From JANWVO01 sp964458495 (GTDB lineage: Bacteria > Acidobacteriota > Terriglobia > Bryobacterales > Bryobacteraceae): a DNA stretch of 64,000 bases. Positions 8,724 to 18,792 of the stretch are shown here, piece by piece; the first letter of the stretch is position 1; each line of letters starts with the position of its first letter. The notes beneath the pieces are model-generated. The model was not told the origin of the DNA. It did not search any database and was given only the letters and a program-made list of their open reading frames with translations. Location of the stretch: positions 62,001 through 126,000 of the forward strand of contig CAYWJB010000009.1 of the NCBI GenBank assembly GCA_964458495.1, written 5' to 3'. The translations under genes and the position numbers were made by a program.

Positions 8724-9923
8724 ATGGACCAAGTAAAAATCGAGAAGTGGGTGTATGGCGGGAGCGCACTGGCGCGGACGGAGATGGGCGTCGTGCTGGT
8801 GCCGTTCGTGATGCCCGGAGAAACGGTAAAGCTTGGCGAGGCGAGGCGGCGGGCGGGGGTTGCCGAAGCGCAGGCAGCCGGGATTGTTGAAAAAAGCCCG
8901 GAGCGGATCGAACCGGCGTGCGCGGTGTTCGGGCGTTGCGGCGGGTGCCACTACCAGATGGCTCCATACGAGTTCCAGCTGGAGGCGAAGACAGCCATCC
9001 TGCGCGAAGTGTTCGAGCGTGTGGGACGGCTGAAAGCGCCGGAGCAGATCCGGGTGGTGCGCGGCGAGCCCTGGGGCTACCGCAACCGCGCGCAATTCCA
9101 CTTCGGCAAGCACACGCTGGGTTACAAGATGGCGGGTTCGGACAAGGTGGTCGATGTCGAGGAGTGCCCTATCGCTGCGCCGGCGTTGAACACGGCGCTG
9201 AAGGCGTTGCGCGCGGCGCGGCGCGACCGCCGCTTCCCGCGCTTCCTCGAACAGGTGGAGCTGTTCACCAACGGCGAGCGAACGATGGTGAACGTGCTGG
9301 AGACGGAGCAGGGGCGGGGGGTTGCGCGCGGGTTCTTTGCATGGCTGGGCGAGAGAATCCCGGGCGCGGCGGACGGGGAATTGTTCTACGACGCCTGCGG
9401 CGTACGGTACCGCGTGAGCCACCGGTCGTTCTTCCAGGTGAACCGGTTTCTGATCGAGCCGCTGGTGGAGTGCGCTCTGGAAGGGGCGGAAGGCGGAGAA
9501 GGGCTGGACCTGTACGCGGGCGTGGGGTTGTTCACGGTTCCGCTGGCGCGGAAGATCCCGCGGGTGACGGCGGTGGAGAGCGACGGGAGCGCGGCGCGGG
9601 ACCTCGAATTCAACCTGGCGGCGGCAGGCGTGGCGGCGGAAGCGAAACGGATGCAGGCGGAGCAGTATCTGGAAGGGCTGACAAAAGCCCCCGATTTTGT
9701 TCTGGCCGACCCGCCCCGCGCCGGACTGGGCAAGCGCGTGGTCAAGGAACTCGCCCGGCTGCGCCCGCCCCGGCTGAACCTGGTGAGCTGCGACCCGGCG
9801 ACGCTGGCGCGCGACCTCTCCGCTCTCTGTTCGGCCGGCTACGTTCTGGAGGGGCTGACGCTGGCGGACCTGTTCCCGCAGACCTACCACATCGAGAGCG
9901 TGGCCCGGCTGCGGCTGGCCTGA
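8724..9923 (+). CDS. Class I SAM-dependent RNA uridine-5-methyltransferase (TrmA/RlmD family)
   Basis: A 399-residue enzyme with a TRAM-type N-terminal domain (residues 1-60) and an iron-sulfur motif with Cys66, Cys72 and Cys75 (CxxxxxCGGC), plus a later Cys in VEECPIA. The Rossmann methyltransferase domain has DLYAGVGLF for SAM binding, ADPPRAGL, and the catalytic-Cys motif SCDPATLARD. This is the full motif set of TrmA/RlmC/RlmD enzymes, which make 5-methyluridine in tRNA or 23S rRNA. Which RNA is modified cannot be decided from sequence alone. It is convergent with the next gene, with only 4 bp between stops. Confidence 0.92.
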   Translation: MDQVKIEKWVYGGSALARTEMGVVLVPFVMPGETVKLGEARRRAGVAEAQAAGIVEKSPERIEPACAVFGRCGGCHYQMAPYEFQLEAKTAILREVFERVGRLKAPEQIRVVRGEPWGYRNRAQFHFGKHTLGYKMAGSDKVVDVEECPIAAPALNTALKALRAARRDRRFPRFLEQVELFTNGERTMVNVLETEQGRGVARGFFAWLGERIPGAADGELFYDACGVRYRVSHRSFFQVNRFLIEPLVECALEGAEGGEGLDLYAGVGLFTVPLARKIPRVTAVESDGSAARDLEFNLAAAGVAAEAKRMQAEQYLEGLTKAPDFVLADPPRAGLGKRVVKELARLRPPRLNLVSCDPATLARDLSALCSAGYVLEGLTLADLFPQTYHIESVARLRLA

Positions 9924-9927
9924 CGGA

Positions 9928-11349
9928 TCAGCGACCGCCGCTTGAGGATCCGTTGCCGCCGGGCGCCCGCACCGGGCGGGGCTCAAGCGCCTCGATCAGG
10001 GCGGGCGCCAAACGGGGATCCAGAGCCAGAGCTTTCTTCCACGCCTCCTGCGCCTCCTCCAGCCGGTCGAGAGACGCCAACGCGCCGCCGTAGTTGAACA
10101 GCAGGACGGCGTCGTCCGGATGCACGGCGAGCGCCAGTTGGTAAAGGCCGGCCGCGAGGCTGAATTCCCCCTTCTCCTGAAGCAGGGCCGCCACCGAGGC
10201 GCGCAGTTCCGCCAAAGACGGGTCATCGGATGCGGCGCCGAGCTGCACGGCCTGATCGAGCGACCGCCGGGCCTCTTCCATCCTGCCCGATTCTGCCTCG
10301 AGCAACCCCAGGCGAATCCAGCCCTGCACCGAGGAGGGCGCCGATTCCAGCACGCATTGGAGAGCCTCGCGCGCCTCATCGGTCCTTCCGGCGAGGCGGA
10401 GGGACTCCGCCAGCGCGAGCCGCGCTTCCACGTGACGGCCATCGACCAGCAGCGCGGACCGGAACGACTCCGCCGCCTCGGCGTACCGGCCCAGACGGAA
10501 CTCGCACAACCCTGCCAGATACCACAGCTCCAGGAACGCCGGCGCAGCCAGGGCAAGCTCCCGGAAGGCGGCCAGGGCCTCTTCATACCGACCCTCTGCC
10601 AGATCGGCGTGGGCCAGGGCCTCGCGCGCGGGAAGCGACCCCGGGCTGACTGCGGAGACACGCAAGGCGAGCTGCCGCACCTGGGGCCAGTCCGCCGCGT
10701 CCAGAGCAGCCCGCAGGGCGTTCAGGAGAAGCTCCTCCTTCTGCGGCGCGGACTCGAGCAACGGCAGATACAGCGCGAGGGCCTCGGCATGCTTGCCCTG
10801 GAGCTGCAACGCTGCGGCCTTGCCGCATAGCGATGGCACATAGCCGGGCCGGAGCGCCAGGCACTGGCCGAAAGCGGAGGCCGATTCGGCCGCCCGTTCC
10901 AGATGCAGCAGCGCCACCCCCAGCAGATACCACGCCTCGGCGTGCGAAGGAGCCAGGACGACGGCCCTCTGCAACGTCTCCGCCGCGGGCTGCCACTCCT
11001 TGAGCCGCACGTGGCAAAGACCCTCGTTGAAGGTAGCGTATGGATGATCCGGCACAAGTTCGGCCAGGCGGCGGTAGAGCAGCGCGGCGCGGGCCGGGTT
11101 GCCGGTTTCAAAGGAAAGCTGCGCGGCCAGCAGCAACGCGTCCGTGTTGTCCCTCGCCGCAGCCGGCTCGACAGCGGCCAGCGCGGCAGCCGGCTCTCCG
11201 CGCAACCAGTGCCGCACGGCCTCCACCATGGACGGCTCGGCAGCGGCGCGGGCGGCGAGCCCCGCGTGCGCGGGCGAAGCCTCGAAGAGAGTCCGAACCA
11301 GTTCGTTATCCACGATCCAGAGCCAGGAGTCCGCGGGCAAGGGGATCAT
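9928..11349 (-). CDS. TPR-repeat protein
   Basis: The start at ATG 11349 (MIPLPADSWLWIVDNELV) gives 473 residues; the longer upstream frame runs into the neighbouring gene. Nearly the whole protein consists of tandem TPR units, with repeated patterns such as A-WYLLG-ALL, ALRPGY and ELWYLAGLCEFRLGRYAEAA. No signal peptide or enzymatic domain is visible. The C-terminus is short and basic (RPVRAPGGNGSSSGGR). It lies 7 nt downstream of a Cys-motif, proline-rich protein on the same strand, so the two are probably one operon. The likely role is a protein-protein scaffold. Confidence 0.85.
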   Translation of the reverse strand: MIPLPADSWLWIVDNELVRTLFEASPAHAGLAARAAAEPSMVEAVRHWLRGEPAAALAAVEPAAARDNTDALLLAAQLSFETGNPARAALLYRRLAELVPDHPYATFNEGLCHVRLKEWQPAAETLQRAVVLAPSHAEAWYLLGVALLHLERAAESASAFGQCLALRPGYVPSLCGKAAALQLQGKHAEALALYLPLLESAPQKEELLLNALRAALDAADWPQVRQLALRVSAVSPGSLPAREALAHADLAEGRYEEALAAFRELALAAPAFLELWYLAGLCEFRLGRYAEAAESFRSALLVDGRHVEARLALAESLRLAGRTDEAREALQCVLESAPSSVQGWIRLGLLEAESGRMEEARRSLDQAVQLGAASDDPSLAELRASVAALLQEKGEFSLAAGLYQLALAVHPDDAVLLFNYGGALASLDRLEEAQEAWKKALALDPRLAPALIEALEPRPVRAPGGNGSSSGGR

Positions 11350-11356
11350 CTTCGAG

Positions 11357-12634
11357 TCAACCTCCAAAAGGGCCGCCGGAGACCTGCGCCACAGACAAGC
11401 CGGCGCCAGGAGAGCGGCCGGTTGCATCCGAGGCAGGCCCAAACCGGTAGCCCGGCCGCAGCGGCGTCGAGGCCGGCTTGGGCGCCAGCAGCGGCGGCGC
11501 AAGGGCGAGGGTGGAAAGAGAAACCAGCGGCGCCGGACGGAGGCCTTTGTCCTCGCGGCGCGGGCCGATGCTGAGCCGCCGCAGCGGCATCCGGTGCAAA
11601 CGGAACGGTTGAACCGCTGAGCTCTGTTCGTTCAGCAGCGCCGGGGTGGCGCAGAATGACACGAGAACTGCGACAGGCGGCGCGAGGGCCGGGCGCGGCG
11701 CGGCCAGCCGCCGAACCGGCGCCCGATGGCCGGCGTGCGCCGGGCGACTGCACCACACGGGAATGCAAGGCGACGGGTTCACGTCAAGAACCGGCTCGAG
11801 TCCCGGATGCACGGCGCGGCTGCGCATTCCCCCTGCGTCTCCGGCGGAGACGGCCATCGCATCCGTCATGCCGGGATCCTGCCTCGCTCCGGGCTCGAAA
11901 GAGAGCACCAATACGGAAAGGGAACCCTTCGCAGCGCCTGCGGAAAGCGTGTCGCGCGATCCGGGCGCGGATTCATGGGGACCGCCAGGGCTGTGACAAC
12001 CGATTGAGCCAAGCTTGAGGTCGCCGCCTGCAGGATCTTCCCATCCTGGCGCGGATACCATACCCGCCAGCAGGAGCCTGGATGCAGGAGGTGCAGGCCG
12101 GTGCGCGGGAACGATGACCCGCCTTCGCGGCCGGAAGGGCGCGGAGCGGGAAAAGAGGACAAGCGGCGGGCAGGCAGGTGCTACGTCAAGCGGCACAACT
12201 TCGGGCTGGGGCCAATCCGGGATCGGACCGAAGAAATCTCCCTGCTCGGGCGCACGCAAGTAGCCGGCGGGTTCCGGCTCCGGCTCACCCGCAAAACTCT
12301 CTTCGGCTGCCGCCGCAGCAAGACCCTCGCCGGCGCCGGCCCGCAGTCCGCCGGGGTCGTGCCCCGCATCAGGAGGGATCTGCGCGGGCACATGGTCGAT
12401 CTCACCCGTGCCCGTCTGGCCCTCCATCAGGCCTCCCGCCCCGGCAGGATCGAAATCCTTCGAAGGGTCAGCTCCTTGCAGCGGAGTCGGGGCATCCACA
12501 TCACTCTGCTGCCCGGCCCTGGCTCTGAGCTTTTCCCTGTGCTCGCGAGCGCACTTGCCGGAGCAATAGGGCGCAGCCCCAAGAAGCCGGTGCAGCCACG
12601 GGAGCCGTCTTCCGCAGCATGCGCAGGTGAGCAT
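11357..12634 (-). CDS. Cys-motif, proline-rich hypothetical protein
   Basis: The start ATG 12634 follows AAGGAGTGACC at good spacing and gives 425 residues. The first 35 residues carry a compact metal-binding pattern (CACC ... YCSGKC), consistent with a small zinc finger of the type found at the N-termini of adaptor proteins. The rest is Pro/Ala/Gly/Arg-rich, low-complexity and probably disordered. No catalytic domain is seen. It is co-oriented with the TPR gene 7 nt downstream and divergent from another TPR gene. The reading frame is long and uninterrupted, but high GC keeps many frames open here, so only the N-terminal motif and the ribosome site strongly support it. Confidence 0.55.
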   Translation of the reverse strand: MLTCACCGRRLPWLHRLLGAAPYCSGKCAREHREKLRARAGQQSDVDAPTPLQGADPSKDFDPAGAGGLMEGQTGTGEIDHVPAQIPPDAGHDPGGLRAGAGEGLAAAAAEESFAGEPEPEPAGYLRAPEQGDFFGPIPDWPQPEVVPLDVAPACPPLVLFSRSAPFRPRRRVIVPAHRPAPPASRLLLAGMVSAPGWEDPAGGDLKLGSIGCHSPGGPHESAPGSRDTLSAGAAKGSLSVLVLSFEPGARQDPGMTDAMAVSAGDAGGMRSRAVHPGLEPVLDVNPSPCIPVWCSRPAHAGHRAPVRRLAAPRPALAPPVAVLVSFCATPALLNEQSSAVQPFRLHRMPLRRLSIGPRREDKGLRPAPLVSLSTLALAPPLLAPKPASTPLRPGYRFGPASDATGRSPGAGLSVAQVSGGPFGG

Positions 12635-12788
12635 CCAGCCGGTCACTCCTTCTCCCCGGTTATCGGCTGTTTCAGGCGGAATCTTGACGGTGCTGAGGCG
12701 GAAACCTGAGGTTCTCGCCACCCGGAACCGGCGTCCCCTGTGTGCTAATGCGCTTCGTCCTGCCAGCCGATGGAAGAGGAGACGGGCC

Positions 12789-14462
12789 ATGAATCCGTTT
12801 GAACGGCTGCGCGAAATCGTCACCGCCCTGGGGCTGTCCTCGGGAGATTCGGACCAGATGTGGTTCGACGGATCCAATCCGGTGTGCCGCGAGGCGGAGA
12901 GGATGCTGCGAGCCGGCCGTGGCGTCGAGGCTGAGGCGGCGTTCCAGCGCATCCTCACGGAGCCGCGGCATGCAGCGTTGGCAAAGAAACATCTGCCGCG
13001 GATCCTCCTGGCGCTGGCGGAGGCGCAGATCCTCCAACAGAAATGGGCGGAGGCGGAGCAGACGTGCGCGCGCGCCTGGGCGTTGCTCAGCGAAATGCGC
13101 TACCGCACCAACCCCGAGTTCCCCGAATGCTGCAGGTTGCGGGCGGAGGCTGCCAAGGGACGCGGCGCGTTGGAGGAGGCCCTGCGCTTCACCCTGCAGG
13201 GGCTGGCGGCTGTGGAAGAGCAAAAGACTCCGAGGCCGGTGGAGGTCGTCCGCCGCCGGATCGAGGCCGCCTCTCTGCTCCGGGAATTGAAACGCGCGGA
13301 AGAAGCCGAACAGCAGGCGGCCGAGGCCGTCGAGTACGCAGCCAGACATGCAGAGGGCGGGCGCTCTCACGGCGATGCGTTGCTCGAGTGGGCGCTTTGC
13401 CTCGCGGCGAACGGGAGGTTTGCAGAAGCCCGGGAGGCAGGCGAGAAGGCGGCCGAGATCCAGCGGGCAGCCTGCGGCGATTTCTCGAGTGAAGTGGCGG
13501 CCGTATACGAAAAACTCGGCGCCATCTGCCAGCAGCAGGGGGACTACCCGGCGGCCGTCTCCTGCCTCGAGAAGGCGCTGAACGTAAAAGAACACCAGGT
13601 GGGCGGGGACTCGAGCGAGTTTGCCCTGCTGCTGGTGGCCCTGGCGGACCTCTACACGCTGATCGGCCGGCTGGCCCCTGCGCTGGAACTACTGCAACAG
13701 GCGGTGGGCAAGCTTGGCCCCTCCAAAGACAGCAACCTGGCGGGCGCGCTCGAGAAACTGGCCGCGATGTACGTGCGCACCGGCCGGTACGAGGATGCGG
13801 CGGACTGTTACCAGCGCGCCTTCGACTTCTGGTCCGGCGAACCGGACTTGTACGCGGAGCGGATGACGGCCAACCGCCAAGCGGTGGAAAGCCTGCTCCC
13901 TTGGCTGCCCGAACCTGAAACGCCGCCAGTTCAGGAAGCACCCGATCCAGGCATCTCAGTCCTGAGGCCCGAGAGGCAGCCGGGCGAACAAAGTGAACTC
14001 GCCGCAGCGCCCGTCCCAGGCGCCATGGCGACGGGCGGCGCCGCACCGGAAAGATTCCCTCCTGCGGCATCTGCTGGCGCCCCCGCGCCGCCACATACCC
14101 CCGCCGCACAGCCTCTGCAGGCGTTGCCGGGTCCCGCCCCGGTCCGGCCCGCAGCCGTACCCGGAGTCAGCCTGCAGGCTCCGAATGCCGTGACTTCCGG
14201 ATCGCTTCAGACGGTGCTGCCAGCCCCGGCGGCGCCGGCTCCGGGCGGCGCACCTGCAACGCGCGCCACTTCTCCGGCTCAGGCGCCGCCCACCCGGCCG
14301 CAGGCGCCTGCCTTTGCCGGCAATGCCGCCGATTGCGGCGCTCCCGGCCCAGCTTCAGTGGCCGCCTGCCTGAGTGCGTTGAACGGATCTGTGTCTGCCC
14401 AGAGGGACGTGAACGGATTCTGCGGTTGGGAAGACCTTGAGTTCGAGCCTCTGAACCGCTGA
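12789..14462 (+). CDS. TPR-repeat protein with a Pro/Ala-rich C-terminal half
   Basis: The start is ATG 12789 (MNPFERLREIVTALG), preceded by GAGGAGACGG; 557 residues. Residues about 20-380 contain TPR-like helical pairs (EALRFTLQGLAAVEEQ, YPAAVSCLEKALNVKEHQ, YEDAADCYQRAFDFW). Residues about 400-520 are Pro/Ala/Gly-rich and likely unstructured. The last 25 residues become ordered again (FCGWEDLEFEPLN). It is divergent from the Cys-motif gene, with 154 bp between the two starts. It is probably a scaffold in the same system as the two genes on its left; there is no direct evidence for the partner. Confidence 0.8.
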   Translation: MNPFERLREIVTALGLSSGDSDQMWFDGSNPVCREAERMLRAGRGVEAEAAFQRILTEPRHAALAKKHLPRILLALAEAQILQQKWAEAEQTCARAWALLSEMRYRTNPEFPECCRLRAEAAKGRGALEEALRFTLQGLAAVEEQKTPRPVEVVRRRIEAASLLRELKRAEEAEQQAAEAVEYAARHAEGGRSHGDALLEWALCLAANGRFAEAREAGEKAAEIQRAACGDFSSEVAAVYEKLGAICQQQGDYPAAVSCLEKALNVKEHQVGGDSSEFALLLVALADLYTLIGRLAPALELLQQAVGKLGPSKDSNLAGALEKLAAMYVRTGRYEDAADCYQRAFDFWSGEPDLYAERMTANRQAVESLLPWLPEPETPPVQEAPDPGISVLRPERQPGEQSELAAAPVPGAMATGGAAPERFPPAASAGAPAPPHTPAAQPLQALPGPAPVRPAAVPGVSLQAPNAVTSGSLQTVLPAPAAPAPGGAPATRATSPAQAPPTRPQAPAFAGNAADCGAPGPASVAACLSALNGSVSAQRDVNGFCGWEDLEFEPLNR

Positions 14463-14550
14463 AGGATCGCCTTCCGTTTCCTGGCAAGGGGAGAAGATCG
14501 GAAATCCGGTGCGGCCTCCTGCGCCGGTTCGTCCTGGCGCCGCCTGCCTC

Positions 14551-17500
14551 TCACGCCGCCCGCGGCAATGCGGCTGACGGCGTGGGCATGCCGCGGCGCA
14601 GGCGGCGCAGCAACACCTCGGCGTAGTTCAACAGCAGCGCCAGCACGAGCAGCCCCGGCCAGAGCCGCAGCCTTGTCTGGAGAGACCGGCCCGCCGGATC
14701 GAACACCTCCCGAGGCTGCGGCTGGAAGCGCCCGCCCGTATAGGCGGCAATTTGCTGCAACAGGGCGGGGTTCTCGCCGGAATCGGCCAGCTCCGGCTCG
14801 GGCAGGTACAGACCCACCTCCGGAAACGCGCGCGATTCCTCCAGCGGGCGCACGCGGAACAGGCCGCGCCGCCCCCCAACCGGAACCACAGCCTGAAACA
14901 GCCCCGGAGCAAGCTTTTCGGCACGGACGGCGCGCCGGAACCCATCGGGCCCGAACGCGTACAACGTGGGCGCCTCGGCCGGCAGCGGCACGGCAGCCGA
15001 CTGCCGGTATTCGGCCAGGAGCACGCCGCGGGCCGGGTCATGGCTGAGCGACGCCTGCCCGGGCTGTGCCTGCGGCAGAAGGTCGCGCAAGACGTTCGAC
15101 CAGAAGCGGTCGAATCCGTTCCACGGGATCCACTGCGCCGCCCAGCGCGACTTGGCGTCGGAGGCGAACACGGCGGCGCGGCCAAGCCCGTACTGCCAGC
15201 GGACCAGCAGCGGATCGGCCGCACCGGCAGAGGACGGCTGCGCGGGGATCGCCAGCAGAGTCTCGGCCGCCGGCTTGGCCGTAAAGCGCACGTAACCACG
15301 GAGCTCAGGGAGCGACTCCGGGGGCAGTCCGGACAGGATCTCGGCCTGCCGCAGCACGCGCGGCCGGAACGGACGCTCCACTGTCGTTGAGCCGGTGTGC
15401 TCCATCACGTCCTTGATCAGGATCTGCTCGAGCCCCGAAGGGTCGGTGAGGAAGTACGCCTTGCCGAGCGCCGCCACGGCGATGCGCTCCAGAAAGCCGC
15501 GGTTGACGTCCTGCCCCAGACCCACGGTGGAGATCGTGATGTTGTTCAGGGCGGCGTCGCGGGCGATCGTCATCGAGTCGGCCTCCTCGCTGATGCCGTC
15601 AGTGAGCAGCACGATGTGCTTGTAGACTCCCTGCGCGGGCAGCATGCGCTTGTAGGCCTCCGCCAGCGCGGGCGCGATCTGCGTGCCTCCGTCGGCGACG
15701 ATGCCGGCGATGAGCCGCTTGATCATCGTCTTGTCCTCGGCGCGCCGCAGCGGCACGGCCCACTGGTGCGTGTTGTCAAAAATCAGGATGCCGATCTGAT
15801 CCACCGGCTTCAGGTTCTCCACCACGCCGATGGCCGCCAGCCGGGCCAGCTCCATCTTGCGGCCTTCCATGGAGGAGGACTTGTCGACGATAAGGATCAC
15901 CGACGAACCTTCCGGGCTGCGCGGCGGGGCAATGGTGGCTGGCAAGGTGCGGTGCAGCGGGTCCGACTCCGGCTGCTTGCGCTCCGCATAGACGTTGCGC
16001 TCGCCGCCGATCACGAGCAGCCCGCCGCCTTGTTCGACGAACCGCTCCAGCCGCTGCTTCGCCGCCATGGGGAGCGCCTCGAAGTCGTAGTTGTTGAGGA
16101 CGGCGATCTGAAAGCCGTCCAGCCCGGCCGCGGGCAGCCCGCCTGCCACTGTCACATCGAACTGCGCCGCCTCCAAAGTCGCCAGCAGATTCCGCTCCGC
16201 GCCCGGCGGGTCCCCGGTGACGTAGATCACGCGCGGCCGGCGGACGGAGACGGCCTGCTCCAGACTTGTTTCGCCCAACGCCGCCGCGCGCAGGCGGAGC
16301 TGCAGGTCGATGGCGCCGGGCGTAGAGACCGAGGCCCGCACGGAGAGCTGGTTGGATCCCCGCTGCAGTTGCACGGCCGCTTTTCCGATCGTCTTGCCTT
16401 CCGCCAGAATCTCCAGTTCCGCCTCGGCGGCTTCGGGCGACTCCACGGAGAGCGTGACGGGAAACCGCTCGCCGGTGAAGGCCACCGAGGGCAGACGCGC
16501 GCTTTCCAGGCGCAGTCTGGGGGCGGGGCGGCCTGCCACAAGAAACGTGTCCACCGGAATCCCGAGCTCGCGCGCCTGCCAGGCGGCGCGCAGCGCCCAT
16601 CCGGAGTTCTCGCGTCCGTCGCTGATCAGTGCGATCTTCGGCACCAGCCCCGGCGGGCTGGAAGAGATCGCCTCCCGCAACGCGGCCTCGATGTGGGTGG
16701 CACGCCCGGCCTCGCCACCTGCGGCGCGCAGCTTCCATCCGGAGGCCGCCTCCTCCGGCGAGGGCAACCGCACGGAGCGCGCGAAAGGCATGACGCGCAC
16801 GAGGTGCCGCCCGCGTGCCTGTTCGAGCGAGGAGACGATCTCCGAGGCGCGCCGCAGGCCCTGCGGGGAGATGCTGGCACTCGTGTCCGCGAGAACAGAA
16901 ACGGTCATTTTTGTTTCATTCACCGGCAACCCGGGCTCGGCCAGAGCCGCCAGCGCCGCCAGGATGGCGGCCGCTTTCAGCGCCGGCGAAAGCCATCCGC
17001 CCGGCCGGAGGCGGAACAGCGTCCACTCGGCTGCCAGCAGGGCGCAACCCAGCAACACCAGCCACTGCCAGAGGTCCCGCGGCCCCGGAGAAGAGGCGGC
17101 CCTTCCGCCTGAGCCCCGCGGCGTTCCGGCCGGCGGTTCCCATGCGGCGGGCGCCAGCGCAGGCAAAGAGAGCGAATAGACACGCTCCATCGCCGGCGCG
17201 GCGATGCGCACCTGCGAAGGTGTGGGAGCGAAGCACCGCAAGACGCGCCCGTCGAGCGAATACGGCAGTGGCTCGCCGTTCTCGCCGGTGACACGCACCC
17301 GCTCCCGCGGCGCCGCCTCCGGCAGCTCCAGAGTCACGACTCCCGGCGCAGACGCCAGCACCTCCTGCGGCTGGAGCCTTGCCGGCGCAAGCCATCGCAA
17401 GACGCTCGCGAACAGCAAAGGCGCGGAGACGTGATAGCGCAGCGATGGTGCGCCGGGATGGAAGCCCAGCAGCACGCGCCGCGGCGCCCCTTCGCGGGCG

Positions 17501-18789
17501 AGCGCTACCGGACCTTGCGGCGTGGCCGCGAGCACCGCGTCGCCGCTCTCGGGCGCCAGCACCCGCGCTGCCTCCACGCGCACGTCGGAGCTGCGCAGAT
17601 GGGCCGTCACCGGGTGCGCCGCGTTCCAGGCGGTGATCTGCGCGGCGACTTGCCCCGGCCGCACCAGCAGCGTGGGGCGCAGCGGCAGCCGCGCGGGGTG
17701 GAACGAGTCGAGAATCACCACGTCGGCCTCGGCGGCGGGGTTGTATTGCGAAACAGGCAGGTATTGGGCGTCCAAATGCGGGTCGCTGGCGATCAGGGGA
17801 CGCAGCAGCCCCGGGTCGTCAGTGAAAACCGCCACGCGGGCCACCGGGGGCGCGGGCAGTTCCAGGGTGGCGCGGTCATCCGAAGACACGGCGTCTCGCG
17901 CATCGATCCGTACATCCACCCAACCGGCCACGGGGGCGCGAAACTCGAACGCTGCAGCAGTCTCGCCATTGGCCGGCAACTGGAGAATCCGGCTGGCCAC
18001 CACAGAGCCGCCGAAGCCGGCCAGGAACGGCACCGCGCGCGGCGCGGGACTGTAGTTCCGCACATGCGCCTGCGCCTCCACGCGCATGGGGTCGGCAGCG
18101 GAGCGGCGCAGGAGGACGCGCGTGAGACCGGCGTTTGGCGGCAGGGGCCGCGTGATGAGCAAGCGCAGGTTGGGTGGCGCCGGGACATCCTCAGCGCCGG
18201 CCGCATGGAGCGGCCCGGCGTAGACGATCTCGCCGGCGCGCGCGGCGTGAAGCCGCAGCGCCTGCCCGGCGAGTTCGAACGCCGGAGCGAGGTCCAGCGC
18301 GGTGGAAGAGGCATTCGATTCGCGAATGGCCCGGACGGCCAAGTTCCTGTCTGTCGTGAACGGTGTGAGCGGCGTTGGCAGGGCATCGGCGCGAACCACC
18401 TGCACGCTGTCCTGAGCCGGCAGCGAGCGCAGCCAGGCGAGCGCCTGCCGCTTGGCGTCAGCTTCGATCTCGGGGATCTGCATCCACGACGAGCCGTCCA
18501 ACAACAGCACGTGCCAGGCGCCGGTCTCCTGGCGGGAACCCAGCCGCGGCTGCGCGATGGCCAGCAGCAAGGCCGCCATCGCCAGCAGTTGCAGCAGCAG
18601 CGACCAGGGCTGATCGATGCGGCGGCGGCGCTTCTGCTCCAGCGCGCGCTGCGCCTGCTGCCAGAAACGCAGCGTGGACACGCGAACGCGCCGGCGGGCG
18701 CGAATCAGCAGGTACAGGGCGGCGGTCGCCGCCGAACCTGCGGCCAGCAGGGAGAGAAACTCGAGCAGCGTGAGGTTGACGAAAAACAT
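14551..18789 (-). CDS. BatA/VWA-domain membrane protein, very large
   Basis: A 1412-residue protein. Residues 1-90 form a BatA-type N-terminus with two membrane helices (about 8-28 and 62-80). A first, degenerate VWA-like segment follows at LLLDGSSWM (about 97-103). Further hydrophobic helices appear around 575-625, then a second VWA with DTSAS at about Asp634 and a third with DKSSS at Asp969, both good MIDAS metal sites. A last helix lies near the C-terminus (LVLALLLNYAEVLL). It is the third gene of a MoxR-DUF58-BatA operon, 3 nt after DUF58. Such modules are thought to be chaperone/assembly or envelope-stress systems; the client here is unknown. The size, two to three times a normal BatA, suggests fused BatA- and BatB-like proteins. 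Confidence 0.88.
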   Translation of the reverse strand: MFFVNLTLLEFLSLLAAGSAATAALYLLIRARRRVRVSTLRFWQQAQRALEQKRRRRIDQPWSLLLQLLAMAALLLAIAQPRLGSRQETGAWHVLLLDGSSWMQIPEIEADAKRQALAWLRSLPAQDSVQVVRADALPTPLTPFTTDRNLAVRAIRESNASSTALDLAPAFELAGQALRLHAARAGEIVYAGPLHAAGAEDVPAPPNLRLLITRPLPPNAGLTRVLLRRSAADPMRVEAQAHVRNYSPAPRAVPFLAGFGGSVVASRILQLPANGETAAAFEFRAPVAGWVDVRIDARDAVSSDDRATLELPAPPVARVAVFTDDPGLLRPLIASDPHLDAQYLPVSQYNPAAEADVVILDSFHPARLPLRPTLLVRPGQVAAQITAWNAAHPVTAHLRSSDVRVEAARVLAPESGDAVLAATPQGPVALAREGAPRRVLLGFHPGAPSLRYHVSAPLLFASVLRWLAPARLQPQEVLASAPGVVTLELPEAAPRERVRVTGENGEPLPYSLDGRVLRCFAPTPSQVRIAAPAMERVYSLSLPALAPAAWEPPAGTPRGSGGRAASSPGPRDLWQWLVLLGCALLAAEWTLFRLRPGGWLSPALKAAAILAALAALAEPGLPVNETKMTVSVLADTSASISPQGLRRASEIVSSLEQARGRHLVRVMPFARSVRLPSPEEAASGWKLRAAGGEAGRATHIEAALREAISSSPPGLVPKIALISDGRENSGWALRAAWQARELGIPVDTFLVAGRPAPRLRLESARLPSVAFTGERFPVTLSVESPEAAEAELEILAEGKTIGKAAVQLQRGSNQLSVRASVSTPGAIDLQLRLRAAALGETSLEQAVSVRRPRVIYVTGDPPGAERNLLATLEAAQFDVTVAGGLPAAGLDGFQIAVLNNYDFEALPMAAKQRLERFVEQGGGLLVIGGERNVYAERKQPESDPLHRTLPATIAPPRSPEGSSVILIVDKSSSMEGRKMELARLAAIGVVENLKPVDQIGILIFDNTHQWAVPLRRAEDKTMIKRLIAGIVADGGTQIAPALAEAYKRMLPAQGVYKHIVLLTDGISEEADSMTIARDAALNNITISTVGLGQDVNRGFLERIAVAALGKAYFLTDPSGLEQILIKDVMEHTGSTTVERPFRPRVLRQAEILSGLPPESLPELRGYVRFTAKPAAETLLAIPAQPSSAGAADPLLVRWQYGLGRAAVFASDAKSRWAAQWIPWNGFDRFWSNVLRDLLPQAQPGQASLSHDPARGVLLAEYRQSAAVPLPAEAPTLYAFGPDGFRRAVRAEKLAPGLFQAVVPVGGRRGLFRVRPLEESRAFPEVGLYLPEPELADSGENPALLQQIAAYTGGRFQPQPREVFDPAGRSLQTRLRLWPGLLVLALLLNYAEVLLRRLRRGMPTPSAALPRAA

Positions 18790-18792
18790 GGC

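Noticed and set aside
8680..8967. N-terminal extension of trpS
   Set aside because: The added residues are Pro/Arg-rich, overlap the divergent methyltransferase gene, and the family start is at 8679.
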